DNA from: Oligoflexia bacterium
GTDB lineage: Bacteria; Bdellovibrionota; Bacteriovoracia; Bacteriovoracales; Bacteriovoracaceae
Assembly: GCA_024229115.1 (NCBI GenBank)
Contig: JAAEST010000101.1
Span: forward strand, 1-64,000
Direction: 5' to 3'
DNA: 64,000 bases
Shown here: piece after piece, positions 43,154-51,602 of the stretch
Numbering within the stretch: the first letter of the stretch is position 1
How the letters are laid out: the number at the start of each line of letters is the position of its first letter
Translations under genes and position numbers: made by a program
Notes under the pieces: model-generated
Seen by the model: only the letters and a program-made list of their open reading frames with translations
What the model was told of the DNA's origin: nothing
The model's database searches: none

Positions 43154-43999
43154 TTAGTAGCTAAACGATAAATCAAAATATATAGTTGAGTTTTCTGAAT
43201 CAAATAAATCAATGTCTTGTTCTTGACCGTTTACAGCGAGAACTGAACCACCGATAGCGTGTCCCACTGTGAGAGCAAAGTTTTCATTCACATCATAACC
43301 AAGTGACTGATAAAGACTGTAGATATCTTTCGAAACACCAGAGTATGTCCAAGTTCTTAGATAAGTGTTATCTAAAGATAGTCCAAGAGAATCTGTGATC
43401 GAGTATCCGATAACAAGTCTGTTTGCTACGGCATATTGTGTATTTGATCCACCTGATGCTTTTGTTTCATAATCATGAAAATAGGCCTTTACAGATGGAA
43501 GGTAAGTTATGCTTAAACCTTCTGTAATAGACTTTGAAGCATCATATGATAGAGCTGGTCTTAATCTAACAGCAGTTTTAAGCCCTGTACTTTCTCTTGA
43601 AGAATCACTAAGTGGAATAGTGAAGGCCAAACTACCTGATAGAGAAGTTTCATCATTAAACTTTTGAAGTGAGCGACCTAATGAAAGAGTACTATCTCTT
43701 AAGTTTTGTTCGCGATCACCTTGAAGGTCTTTGTCGATGGCCACTGAAGTACTGATAGAAGTTCCACCCTCAGTTGTAAACTTCAGAGATCCATAAGTTG
43801 TGTTTGTAAGGCTATAGTCAGTTGAGTCTGTTCTTTGTAGATTTGACTCAAATGTAGAGCCAAGCCCAACTTTCCAGGCCTTAGGTGCCTTTTTGGCACT
43901 ACTGTTGTCAACTTGACCAGCTGTCTGATTAGTAGACGCTTGGGCCAAATTAGAAAAACCGAGTAAAATAGACAAGATAGCTATTTTTTTCATCAACAT
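43154..43999 (-). CDS. predicted outer-membrane beta-barrel protein
   Basis: 282 residues from the ATG at 43999, which has AGGA 8 bases upstream. An in-frame start 51 bases earlier adds a tail before the signal peptide and is less likely. The signal peptide ends at LAQA. The mature protein is made of alternating polar/hydrophobic strands (LGSTFESNLQRTD, LSGSLAFTIPLSDSS, GLSLDNTYLRTWTYS) and ends in a C-terminal aromatic IYFDLSFSY, a barrel-assembly signature. Pore or enzyme function is unknown. It is co-transcribed with the giant protease. Confidence 0.75.
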   Translation of the reverse strand: MLMKKIAILSILLGFSNLAQASTNQTAGQVDNSSAKKAPKAWKVGLGSTFESNLQRTDSTDYSLTNTTYGSLKFTTEGGTSISTSVAIDKDLQGDREQNLRDSTLSLGRSLQKFNDETSLSGSLAFTIPLSDSSRESTGLKTAVRLRPALSYDASKSITEGLSITYLPSVKAYFHDYETKASGGSNTQYAVANRLVIGYSITDSLGLSLDNTYLRTWTYSGVSKDIYSLYQSLGYDVNENFALTVGHAIGGSVLAVNGQEQDIDLFDSENSTIYFDLSFSY

Positions 44000-44134
44000 T
44001 GCAAATTCCTTTCTTATGCTTTTCCCAATAATGTGCAATAGGAATGCCAAAGATTTAGGTAACCTTTTGACACTTGTATCCCAATCATTGGAAAATATTA
44101 GTGCCTTAAACTATCATTAATAGGGATGTGACCG

Positions 44135-45283
44135 GTGAAAATTGTATTTTTTATCCTAAGTGTATACTTTTTAAACACTCTAACTTATGGGAATTTTAAT
44201 AAGTCTGAAATAATTGTACGTACGAGTGACAACGATGGTTTCAACCTTCCTAGCTCTACAGACCTTTCAAATATTACCCCAGTCATCGATGATCGCGGAA
44301 ATATTACCTTTATAGGTAAATGGGTTGGGGCTGAGGCCAAGCATGGTGTTTGGCTTGGAAACTCACAAGGCGGTACCTTTCAATTCTATGTAAGTGATTC
44401 TCAGTTTCTCACGACACCTATACTCTTTAATAATGAATCATATGTTGGGCTTAATAATGAAACGCAATTCCTAGGAGTGTTTAAGGTAGGGAAATCTAAC
44501 GTTCAAATTATTGATCCTAAAGATATTAAAGAAGTTGTGGGAATGAACTCACTTTGTTTTTCTAAGGAGCATCTCTTCTTAAGGGCCAAAACATGGGATG
44601 ATCAAATGATTCTTAAGTATGATCCAATTTCAAAGACTATTAATACCATTGAAAAAACAGGCGAAAGTTTAAGCTATATCTTTAATCTTTCTTGTTTTGA
44701 TAAAGGGGTGGCCTTCAAAGGAAGAGAAGGAGTTCCTGGTAATTTCGATGATGACCAACCAGATCTTATTTTTAAAATCGAAAAGTCTAAACAAGTAGTT
44801 GTTCAAGATATAGATAGCTCAGATAATTCCAGACATAAGAGGTTTCAAAATAGTATTGGAACTTCTTCTACAGGAATCATTGTCTTTACTTCAACACTAC
44901 TCAATGGAAAGAAAGCTATTTTTAAAATCGTAGATGGAAAAGAAGAAAAAATTATTGAAGAAGGCGATTTCAACTTAAAGCAAATTGAATACTTCAGACC
45001 TCAAGTTAATAATAACGGCCTCGTTGCTTTTCGTGGAATTGATATCGGTGGAAAGAGAAATATTTTTGCCATTCAGGATGGAGTTCTCAAGTCTCTAGTT
45101 CGTGAAGGCGATCTAATGAAAACTGATCGTGAAAATGCTATTGTTTTAGATCGTAAAGGATGGCCTGGAATTAGTGGTGGGTTTACTTTAAACAACAACA
45201 ATGAAGTTGTTTATCATGTTCTCTTAACTACAAAAGATGGATCAGAGGCCATCGGACGTGCTGTTTATAAGAATAAATATTAG
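44135..45283 (+). CDS. exported repeat protein of unknown function, possible beta-propeller
   Basis: 382 residues from a GTG. The signal peptide IVFFILSVYFLNTLTYG is followed by repeating four-strand blocks with phrases such as DDRGNITFIGKW, GVWLGNSQGG, NNGLVAFRGID and NNNEVVYHVLL. This resembles the choice-of-anchor/propeller proteins that report values under G-x-x-x-F rules. No catalytic motif is visible. It is divergent from the outer-membrane barrel gene and convergent with the M14 peptidase gene, 5 bases apart. Confidence 0.65.
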   Translation: MKIVFFILSVYFLNTLTYGNFNKSEIIVRTSDNDGFNLPSSTDLSNITPVIDDRGNITFIGKWVGAEAKHGVWLGNSQGGTFQFYVSDSQFLTTPILFNNESYVGLNNETQFLGVFKVGKSNVQIIDPKDIKEVVGMNSLCFSKEHLFLRAKTWDDQMILKYDPISKTINTIEKTGESLSYIFNLSCFDKGVAFKGREGVPGNFDDDQPDLIFKIEKSKQVVVQDIDSSDNSRHKRFQNSIGTSSTGIIVFTSTLLNGKKAIFKIVDGKEEKIIEEGDFNLKQIEYFRPQVNNNGLVAFRGIDIGGKRNIFAIQDGVLKSLVREGDLMKTDRENAIVLDRKGWPGISGGFTLNNNNEVVYHVLLTTKDGSEAIGRAVYKNKY

Positions 45284-45288
45284 TGGTC

Positions 45289-45963
45289 TTATATAATAAG
45301 GTCGGAGTTTAACAGTGCCTGAAGACCGACTTTATTTTCTTCCCAAATGTCATTGAGTGACTTGTCGTCTGATAAAGGGGGGCATTCAAAAGTTAATACA
45401 GGGCTATTGTATTTCTGTGGACCATAGTCTCCAAGACTTCCTGGTGTTGGGTACCCAATATCATCTTTAATAACAGGATAGTTATTGTAGCGTGCAAGGA
45501 AGTTAGCTACTTCTTCACAATCACCATTGTAATTAAGGATTGGTTTCCAAGAGTGAAAACTGATAATGATCTTAGGTGGATATTTTTTAAATAGCTTATC
45601 AAGAAAAACATTTTCAGGTTCACTAAGAGCACTTGGTCCAGGATTATATTTTGGTTCACGAGCTTCAGCTGACCAAGATTCTGTAGCATAGTTTCTGTTA
45701 AGATCGACACCATGAGCGTTTGTTCTTGTGCCTGCTCTATAGCCATCAACATTAAGAACCGGAATGACGATTAGATTTTTCTTGATATCATCTTTTTCTT
45801 TTAACCATTCGAAAAGTTTCTGAAGGACGTAAACACCTTCAACTTCATCTCCATGGGTTCCGGCCATGAGATATGTCCACTCATTTGACTTTTCTTCAGA
45901 ACGAAATGCTGCGATTTCATCGCCTTCAACACTAATACCTGGTTTGAGATCTAAAAAATGCAT
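45289..45963 (-). CDS. M14-family zinc carboxypeptidase (MpaA-like)
   Basis: 224 residues. The zinc ligands lie in AGTHGDEVEGV (H-x-x-E), the substrate-binding NAHGVDLNRNY matches the Asn-Arg pair, SFHSW holds the third ligand, and TFECP carries the catalytic Glu near the C-terminus. It is small and cytoplasmic, like murein-peptide amidase MpaA, which trims diaminopimelate from recycled murein peptides. Its start lies 10 bases after the QueD-like gene and has GAGG upstream. Use in prey or own cell-wall turnover is inference. Confidence 0.85.
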   Translation of the reverse strand: MHFLDLKPGISVEGDEIAAFRSEEKSNEWTYLMAGTHGDEVEGVYVLQKLFEWLKEKDDIKKNLIVIPVLNVDGYRAGTRTNAHGVDLNRNYATESWSAEAREPKYNPGPSALSEPENVFLDKLFKKYPPKIIISFHSWKPILNYNGDCEEVANFLARYNNYPVIKDDIGYPTPGSLGDYGPQKYNSPVLTFECPPLSDDKSLNDIWEENKVGLQALLNSDLII

Positions 45964-45973
45964 GGTGCCTCAA

Positions 45974-46471
45974 TTACTCTGTTAAAAGAAAAACCGCTGA
46001 TTGGCCTGGAGTTTCCTCCACCTCGATTTCTAGGTTTTTAAAAGAGAAGTTAAAATCTTGTTTAACAATATCTCTCACCTGATGAGCAATATAAATAGCA
46101 AGTCTTTCAGCACTCGTGTTCTCAATAGGTAGGATTAAACAATCATCTTTAGGAATATTAAAAAGTGAACCACATGGAGGGCAAATCTCCCAGTTGGTTT
46201 CTTTGTCATTAATATTGAGAGAAACATTCTCTCCTGGGAGTAAGAGTTTGTGATCAAGTGAATCGCAAACCTTTCTCACAATAGGTTTAATATCTAAGAA
46301 GTCGAAGAGCATATCGCCATCTAATTCTTGGCCTTCTCCACGAAGGGCCACTCGATAATTATGGCCATGTAATGGTTCACGAGTGCCATCTTTAAAAATT
46401 AGAAAGTGAGAAGCAGCAAAATTAAAATATTGCTTATAAACTTTTACTGCGAACTGGGTCGGTTGACTCAT
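45974..46471 (-). CDS. 6-pyruvoyl-tetrahydropterin synthase/QueD-family protein
   Basis: 165 residues from the ATG at 46471, which has CGGAGA 6 bases upstream. A frame extending 111 bases earlier is not supported. The zinc histidines are visible in FAASHFL and LHGHNY, and DFLDIKPIVRKVCDSLDHKLLLP is the family core. The TSAERLAIYIAHQV segment contains the typical Glu near the active site. QueD makes 6-carboxytetrahydropterin for queuosine; a pterin role is also possible. No queC or queE lies nearby. Confidence 0.85.
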   Translation of the reverse strand: MSQPTQFAVKVYKQYFNFAASHFLIFKDGTREPLHGHNYRVALRGEGQELDGDMLFDFLDIKPIVRKVCDSLDHKLLLPGENVSLNINDKETNWEICPPCGSLFNIPKDDCLILPIENTSAERLAIYIAHQVRDIVKQDFNFSFKNLEIEVEETPGQSAVFLLTE

Positions 46472-46630
46472 TAATTTCTCCGTATACTCAAAATTAGAGT
46501 TAGAGAATTTAACACAAGCCTTCATAATCTGAAAAGTTAGGAGAGCTTTTAACGCTATGCAACTGTTGAAATAGGTATTCATATCTTTGAAAAAGGTGTA
46601 GTTTAAGCCTTTGAATTTATGAAGGAAGTT

Positions 46631-47287
46631 ATGTCACCTCAAAAATCAGCAAAAAGTTTAATCACTAAATTAAAAAAGCTTTTTAAAGACAACTCAGAAG
46701 CAATCGAGACACTCGAAGAGCTGTCAGTTATGGCCAAGAACTTATCTGATAAAGATGAATCAAAACAATCTTTTGATAATGTAGAGGATATGCCTATTCC
46801 TAGTGATGTCTCTTCAGTTGAAGGATACGCTCTTTTCAGTGATGGTGCTTGCCGTGGAAACCCTGGACCTGGTGCTTATGGTGTTCTTGCTCAATTGGCC
46901 AATGGTCAAAAGCTTTTTGAAGCCAGTGGTGTTGAGCTAAGAACGACTAATAACCAAATGGAACTTATGGGTGCTATCGTTGCGCTTGAAAAGCTTAAGT
47001 CTTGCTGGGATGAAGGGAATCTACCTCCTAAGGAAGTTTATCTTTATAGTGATTCAAAATATGTAGTTGATGGGATCCAGAAATGGGTACCTGGTTGGAA
47101 GAAACGCGGTTGGAAGAAAGCTGATAATAAAACACCTGAAAATGTTGATCTTTGGCAAAGGCTCGATGAGATTAGTGCTAGTTATATTGGATTAAACTTC
47201 CGCTGGGTTAAAGGCCATGCTGGCCATCCACAAAATGAATTTTGTGATCAACTGGCCAATCGATCTTTAGATGAGTCTGGATTTTAG
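46631..47287 (+). CDS. rnhA: ribonuclease HI with N-terminal extension
   Basis: 218 residues from the ATG at 46631, with AAGGAAG closely upstream. An ATG 12 bases earlier is also possible. RNase HI signatures: ALFSDGACRGNPGPGAYGV (first Asp), TTNNQMELMGAIVAL (Glu), LYSDSKYVVDGI (Asp) and WVKGHAGHPQNEFCDQLAN (His, Asp). The ~65-residue N-terminal part (SLITKLKKLFKDNSEAIETL and an acidic linker) is not RNase H and does not show the caulimovirus HBD pattern. Together with rnhB at 3515 the genome has both RNase H classes. Confidence 0.93.
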   Translation: MSPQKSAKSLITKLKKLFKDNSEAIETLEELSVMAKNLSDKDESKQSFDNVEDMPIPSDVSSVEGYALFSDGACRGNPGPGAYGVLAQLANGQKLFEASGVELRTTNNQMELMGAIVALEKLKSCWDEGNLPPKEVYLYSDSKYVVDGIQKWVPGWKKRGWKKADNKTPENVDLWQRLDEISASYIGLNFRWVKGHAGHPQNEFCDQLANRSLDESGF

Positions 47288-47292
47288 TATTA

Positions 47293-47925
47293 ATGTATTT
47301 AAAGTTATTTTTAATATTTTCTTTTATTTTCTTTGCTAGTTGTAGCTCCACACGTCCAGTTACGGCCCAAAAGAAATACGAAGTCTCAACTTCATTGGTC
47401 GAGCAATATCGTTCACAGAGTATGCAGGCCTTTAGGATTGGAGAGTTGGTTTTAAATAATCAACGTGGCTTTCGTGGTCCAAGATCCCCACTTGTTGTCA
47501 TCAATGTAGAAAATCTCTTTTATCAGAAAGGGATAGATCCATTGGCCGATAGTAGTAGTGCCATTTCCGAGATCGGCGGGTTGGGGATTGACTGGGATTT
47601 TGCCCCAGGTAGTCTCGGACTTCTTCAAAAATTAAAAGATCAGAATATTGCCACCATCCTTTATTGCACTTTGTCTATAAAGTGTGAGTCTCTTAAAGAT
47701 TTACTTAATATTACCGGCTCGCTCGCTTCAAAATGGAAGTTTTACACAATCGCAAAAACAGATGACTTTCAAAAAATTTCAAGAAGAGTTGAAACATCAA
47801 AAGTGATTCTATTCTTAAGCCATGATATTTTTCCGAATGAAGCATTTAGTAGGGAATCTACAAGTCAATTGAAGAGGGCCTGGGTGATTCTTCCGGCCAG
47901 CAAAATTCAAAGACAAGTATTCTAA
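47293..47925 (+). CDS. lipoprotein, possibly HAD-like with degenerate active site
   Basis: 210 residues. LFLIFSFIFFASCSS is a lipoprotein signal with lipobox FASC. The segment SPLVVINVENLFYQKG sits where class C acid phosphatases/e(P4) have VVFDLDETL, and ATILYCTLS could match the second HAD motif strand. The nucleophile Asp is absent (INVEN), so catalysis is unlikely if the relation holds. The resemblance is weak and by eye. It begins 5 bases after rnhA. Confidence 0.5.
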   Translation: MYLKLFLIFSFIFFASCSSTRPVTAQKKYEVSTSLVEQYRSQSMQAFRIGELVLNNQRGFRGPRSPLVVINVENLFYQKGIDPLADSSSAISEIGGLGIDWDFAPGSLGLLQKLKDQNIATILYCTLSIKCESLKDLLNITGSLASKWKFYTIAKTDDFQKISRRVETSKVILFLSHDIFPNEAFSRESTSQLKRAWVILPASKIQRQVF

Positions 47926-48012
47926 ACCTTTAATAATTGTTGCCATTCGAAGGCCATGTCGTTACCATTTTTAATAACTAATGAACTTAATCAATTTTTC
48001 AAAGGATCATGG

Positions 48013-48702
48013 ATGAAAAGTATCTTACTTATTTTAGCATTAGCTTTAACATTCACATCTTGTCAGCAAAAAGGGAAAACTGCCGTTGAACTTAAATCTG
48101 ATGATGATAAAACACTTTATACGCTTGGACATATGATGGGTCAGCGTTTTGGAACTCTTAGCTTAAATGAAAAAGAATTAGCTGCTGTATTAGCAGGTAT
48201 TGAAGATTCTGCTTCAGGTGCAAAAGCAAAAGTAGATGTAAATGCTTTTAGAACGAAGATTCCTACATTCTTCAAAAGCAGAATGGCAAAACAAGCAGAA
48301 AAGGTTAAAGCTGGAAGCAAGAAGTATGTTGAAGACTTCCTAAAAGAAAAAGATGCTAAGAAAACAGCTTCTGGTCTTGCTTATAAGGTTTTAAGTGCAG
48401 GTAGCTCAAAAAAGCCAGCGGCAACAGATACTGTAAAAGTTAATTACAAAGGTACACTTACTGATGGAACACTTTTTGATGAATCAAAAGGTAAGCCAGT
48501 GGAGTTCCCTCTTAATAGAGTTATTAAAGGTTGGACTGAAGGTCTTCAGTTAATCGGAGAAGGTGGAAAAATTAAATTAGTAATTCCTTCTGATCTTGGT
48601 TACGGTGATGCTGGTGCTCCTCCTAAGATTCCTGGTGGAGCTACTCTAGTATTTGAAGTAGAGCTTCTATCAGTTTCAAAAGGTCCTAAGCCTAAGAAAT
48701 AA
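48013..48702 (+). CDS. FKBP-type peptidyl-prolyl isomerase lipoprotein (FkpA/Mip-like)
   Basis: 229 residues from the ATG at 48013 (MKSILLI), which has AAAGGA upstream and starts a lipoprotein signal ending TFTSC. An in-frame ATG 57 bases earlier lacks a signal. The N-terminal dimerisation helices ([13 protein letters not shown]...) are followed by the FKBP domain with [52 protein letters not shown] and [11 protein letters not shown]. It is a periplasmic folding helper. A hairpin terminator follows. Confidence 0.92.
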   Translation: MKSILLILALALTFTSCQQKGKTAVELKSDDDKTLYTLGHMMGQRFGTLSLNEKELAAVLAGIEDSASGAKAKVDVNAFRTKIPTFFKSRMAKQAEKVKAGSKKYVEDFLKEKDAKKTASGLAYKVLSAGSSKKPAATDTVKVNYKGTLTDGTLFDESKGKPVEFPLNRVIKGWTEGLQLIGEGGKIKLVIPSDLGYGDAGAPPKIPGGATLVFEVELLSVSKGPKPKK

Positions 48703-48722
48703 AAATATCTACAGATATATGA

Positions 48723-48728
48723 TATAAT
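48723..48728 (+). promoter_or_regulatory. -10 box inside the FKBP/inositol-phosphatase gap
   Basis: A perfect TATAAT stands just before the terminator. Transcription would begin near 48735, within the left arm of the hairpin, so such transcripts would lack most of that arm. No good -35 is seen. Confidence 0.5.
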
Positions 48729-48729
48729 G

Positions 48730-48756
48730 CCCTTCTAGCAATAGAAGGGTTTTTTT
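48730..48756 (+). terminator. terminator whose right arm carries the next gene's Shine-Dalgarno
   Basis: Stem CCCTTCTA/TAGAAGGG (48730-48737 with 48742-48749), loop GCAA, then seven T's ending one base before the ATG at 48757. GAAGGG in the right arm is placed 7 bases from that ATG, making it the only plausible ribosome-binding site. Confidence 0.88.
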
Positions 48757-49560
48757 ATGTCTGAAGACTTCAATTTAGATCAAGAGCTTCAAAGTAGAAT
48801 GGACTTTGCCTTAGAGCTGGTAAAGCTAGTGGGGGCTAGAGTTCATAAGAAGTGGTCTACTCCAGGTCAGATTCAAACAAAATCAGATGGGTCATGGGTA
48901 ACAGACCTTGACCAAGTGATTGAACATGAAATCCGTTCGCAGATACTGAAGAAATTTTCTACTGATGGGATTATTGGTGAAGAGTTTCCTCAACTTAATA
49001 AAATGGGGAAGTTTACATGGACAGTTGATCCAATAGATGGAACTTCTAGCCTTGTGGCCGGTGTGCCACTCTTTGGAACTATTATTGGGGTTATATATCA
49101 GGACGAGCCAGTAATCGGGGTTATTCATATCCCTCTACTCGAAGAAACAGTCTATGCCCGAAAAGGGAAGGGGTGTTGGTGGAAACCAAGCTTTAGCCCT
49201 CAGTTGATTAAGGTTGGAGTCAAAGAAACGGCCATGCTAACTAATGCTACCTTTAGCTACTCAGCTCCCGAATATTTCAAGCGTGATAGAAGCCAATATA
49301 TTCTTAAAAAGATCAGAAAGGCCGTCCCTTATGAGAGAATGTGGGGGGACTGTTATGGACATCTCCTCGTCGCTACAGGACGTCTCGATATTATGGTTGA
49401 TCCTGTTCTTAAGATTTGGGACTTTGTACCTTTAGAGGTAATTATTATCGAAGCTGGTGGCGTCTTTCATTGTTTCAAAGGAAAGAGTGGACTTGAAAAA
49501 GAAAGTGGAATATCGACTAATTCCCACCTTCTTAAAGAACTTTTAACTATCATAAAATAA
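48757..49560 (+). CDS. inositol monophosphatase-family phosphatase
   Basis: 267 residues. The metal site is complete: VTDLDQVIEHEI, IIGEEFP (Glu), VDPIDGTSSLVAGVPLFG (DPxDGT) at about 89-106, and the C-terminal LKIWDFVPLEVIIIEAGG (WD). Closest by pattern to histidinol-phosphatase or inositol-monophosphatase members, which hydrolyse sugar or polyol phosphates. Substrate is not assignable. The start codon follows a terminator T run directly, with the Shine-Dalgarno inside the hairpin. Confidence 0.9.
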   Translation: MSEDFNLDQELQSRMDFALELVKLVGARVHKKWSTPGQIQTKSDGSWVTDLDQVIEHEIRSQILKKFSTDGIIGEEFPQLNKMGKFTWTVDPIDGTSSLVAGVPLFGTIIGVIYQDEPVIGVIHIPLLEETVYARKGKGCWWKPSFSPQLIKVGVKETAMLTNATFSYSAPEYFKRDRSQYILKKIRKAVPYERMWGDCYGHLLVATGRLDIMVDPVLKIWDFVPLEVIIIEAGGVFHCFKGKSGLEKESGISTNSHLLKELLTIIK

Positions 49561-49562
49561 AA

Positions 49563-49586
49563 AAAGGGAGTGTTTCCACTCCCTTT
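49563..49586. terminator. bidirectional terminator between convergent genes
   Basis: A perfect 10-bp stem AAAGGGAGTG/CACTCCCTTT with loop TTTC, preceded by a run of A's. Read leftward it ends in a strong T run, so it mainly serves the minus-strand zincin gene. Confidence 0.88.
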
Positions 49587-49615
49587 ATCACACGCTTTAA
49601 TTTTTTAATTAGCTA

Positions 49616-50488
49616 TTAAGGCTTATACCAACATAGTGGTCTTACACCGTCTGTGTAGTCAGCTGCTCTTGTACAGTATCCAGTTGCAGCGTTTGTTCTG
49701 CTTGGATCATCGTAAGCATCTTTGTCACAGATTGCACCAGCAAAGTAAGTATCTAGACGACATTGTGGAGCTGGGTGATTGTGGTTAGTTGTAGAAACAA
49801 CATTTGTATCTGGAGTTTCAAACTTAAGTGGAGTTGTTAGGTTTCTAAGTGCTTTAAAAAGGTTACCTAGAGAAAGACCTGCCATTGCTCCACGCTGACA
49901 CATTGCAATATCTTCTGCGTTTGAGAAGTTAGCTTCACATTTCTTAGTAGCGAAAGCTGGAACGTCAACTTTTGCCATCATAGCAACGTTGTCATCAACT
50001 TCCATATACTTTCTTAAACACTTTGAGTTACCAAAGTAGTCTGATTGACCTTCGTTTGAAGCCCATGAAGTTCCAAACCAGCTAGACTTCTTAGGAGCTC
50101 CACCAATGTGGTGACCTAGTTCGTGACAAGCTACTAGCGCGAAACCATCAGCAGTGATTGTTTCGTGACGAGCAAGTCCACCAAACATTGAAATTTTCCA
50201 GATATTTCCTGTTTGTTGAGCGTAAGCATTAACAGTTCCATCTTCCCACTTTCTGATTACCTGAAGAGTCTTTCCCATCTCTTTAATGATTGGAGAGTAG
50301 ATCCCTTCAACTCTATCTAGAACAGCGTTGAATTTTTCTTCTGTAATTGTGTTGATACCTTTAGCATCTGTTCCGATCCATAAACCGTTTTCTTCAACGA
50401 TCCCTGTGATCCCGTGCATGTCACATGCGAATGAACTTTGTAGTCCAAATGTGGCCATAGCTAATAAAGCTAGAATTCCTTTTCTCAT
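49616..50488 (-). CDS. exported zinc metalloprotease (HExxH zincin)
   Basis: 290 residues. A signal peptide ends at about SSFA (residue 21). The zinc motif CHELGHHIGGAPKKS is at about 121-135, followed by SNEGQSDYFGNSKCL, whose Glu (NEGQSD) is a candidate third zinc ligand in the gluzincin manner. Many Cys residues in the mature part suggest disulfides. I do not recognise the exact family. The ATG has GGGAGG upstream. Like the metzincin at 38934, it could attack prey or peptidoglycan-linked proteins (inference). Confidence 0.8.
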   Translation of the reverse strand: MRKGILALLAMATFGLQSSFACDMHGITGIVEENGLWIGTDAKGINTITEEKFNAVLDRVEGIYSPIIKEMGKTLQVIRKWEDGTVNAYAQQTGNIWKISMFGGLARHETITADGFALVACHELGHHIGGAPKKSSWFGTSWASNEGQSDYFGNSKCLRKYMEVDDNVAMMAKVDVPAFATKKCEANFSNAEDIAMCQRGAMAGLSLGNLFKALRNLTTPLKFETPDTNVVSTTNHNHPAPQCRLDTYFAGAICDKDAYDDPSRTNAATGYCTRAADYTDGVRPLCWYKP

Positions 50489-50640
50489 TTCTTCCTCCCT
50501 GAAAGAATATTGCCTTTGTCAGATTTCTGTTAAAATTTTTATTTTTTTTTCATGGATTGCCAACTGGTGTAAGATAATTTTTAAATATTTTTTTTTAACG
50601 TCAAAGTCGTGACAAAGTTTGTTTATATAGGGGTTTTAAA

Positions 50641-50952
50641 GTGTTTAAATTGATATTTTTCGCAGAAGCCGAGTATAAAGATCAAGTAAAGGAAGAGTTA
50701 TTTTCTTTAGGACTTGGTAAAATCGGGACCTATGACTCTTGTTGTTACGAGACAAAAGGCCTTGGCCAATTTCGTTCTTTAGAAGGTGCTAATCCTTATA
50801 AAGGAAAGATTGGTGAAATTGAGTGCTTTGAAGAATATAAAATTGAAATGGTTTGTCCAGATGAGCTTATAGAGACTGCAGTTAAGAAATTAAAAGAAGT
50901 TCATCCTTACGAAATGCCAGCTTATGATGTTGTTAAACTTTATGATCTCTAA
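50641..50952 (+). CDS. NIF3/YqfO-type PII-like domain protein
   Basis: 103 residues from a GTG with GGGG 9 bases upstream. It matches the CutA/PII-like insertion domain of YqfO/NIF3 proteins as a stand-alone unit: LIFFAEAEYKDQVKEELFSLGLGKIG, YDSCCYETKGLGQFRSLEGANP, IGEIECFEEYKIEMVC and LKEVHPYEMPAYDVVKL. Stand-alone copies are common and of unclear function; metal or small-ligand binding is suspected. Confidence 0.82.
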   Translation: MFKLIFFAEAEYKDQVKEELFSLGLGKIGTYDSCCYETKGLGQFRSLEGANPYKGKIGEIECFEEYKIEMVCPDELIETAVKKLKEVHPYEMPAYDVVKLYDL

Positions 50953-50973
50953 TGTGAGTGTTAGTATTTTGTT

Positions 50974-51510
50974 ATGAAAAAAATATTATTCTTATCCTTA
51001 TTATTTTCATTAAATGCAGTTGCACAACAAGGTTCAGTCTTTGATAAGTTGATGAATGATCCTAATTATCTTCAGAAATTCTTCAAGAAAGACTTTCTTG
51101 ATAAGATGCAAATGAATGATAAAAGATTCAGAGATCTCCTTAATGATAATAGCGTTTTTCATGACGGCTTTATTGGAATGGGAGGACTTAAGACTCGTTG
51201 GCTTAAGGAAAGCGGGCAATATATTTTACTTCTTGAATCAGATGGTATTTCAGATGATGAATTGAACTTTGAAATCAAAGATAATGTTATTTTCATTAAA
51301 GGGACTATCGTTAATAAAATTGAACAAAATGGAATGAAGTCCATTTCCCAAAGATCATTTAGCCGCAGTGAACTCATTCCTGATAATCTGGACCCGAAAA
51401 CGGCAGACTTCAAAAAGACCGAAAGAGGGATCGAAATAGGCTTTAAAGAACGTGCTTCAACGGGAAATAAGAAGATTCCAAAGAAGAAAGACACATATTT
51501 AAAGATCTAA
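50974..51510 (+). CDS. exported alpha-crystallin (HSP20)-like protein
   Basis: 178 residues. Signal peptide MKKILFLSLLFSLNAVAQ. A helical stretch follows (LQKFFKKDFLDKMQMND), then, at about 78-165, an alpha-crystallin-like pattern: GQYILLLESDGISDDELNFEIKDN, VIFIKGTI, SQRSFSRSELIPDNLDPKTADFKKTERGIEIGF and the tail KKIPKK. Small heat-shock proteins are normally cytoplasmic; an exported one would hold unfolded proteins in the periplasm without ATP. The similarity is by eye, so the fold is likely but not certain. Confidence 0.65.
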   Translation: MKKILFLSLLFSLNAVAQQGSVFDKLMNDPNYLQKFFKKDFLDKMQMNDKRFRDLLNDNSVFHDGFIGMGGLKTRWLKESGQYILLLESDGISDDELNFEIKDNVIFIKGTIVNKIEQNGMKSISQRSFSRSELIPDNLDPKTADFKKTERGIEIGFKERASTGNKKIPKKKDTYLKI

Positions 51511-51602
51511 CCTTTCGAATTTACGTAAATATTAATAACAGACTAAAACTCAAGGTTTTGTCCATATCTTCCGATAGGAATAGTAGGATATAGGAGGAAA
51601 TC

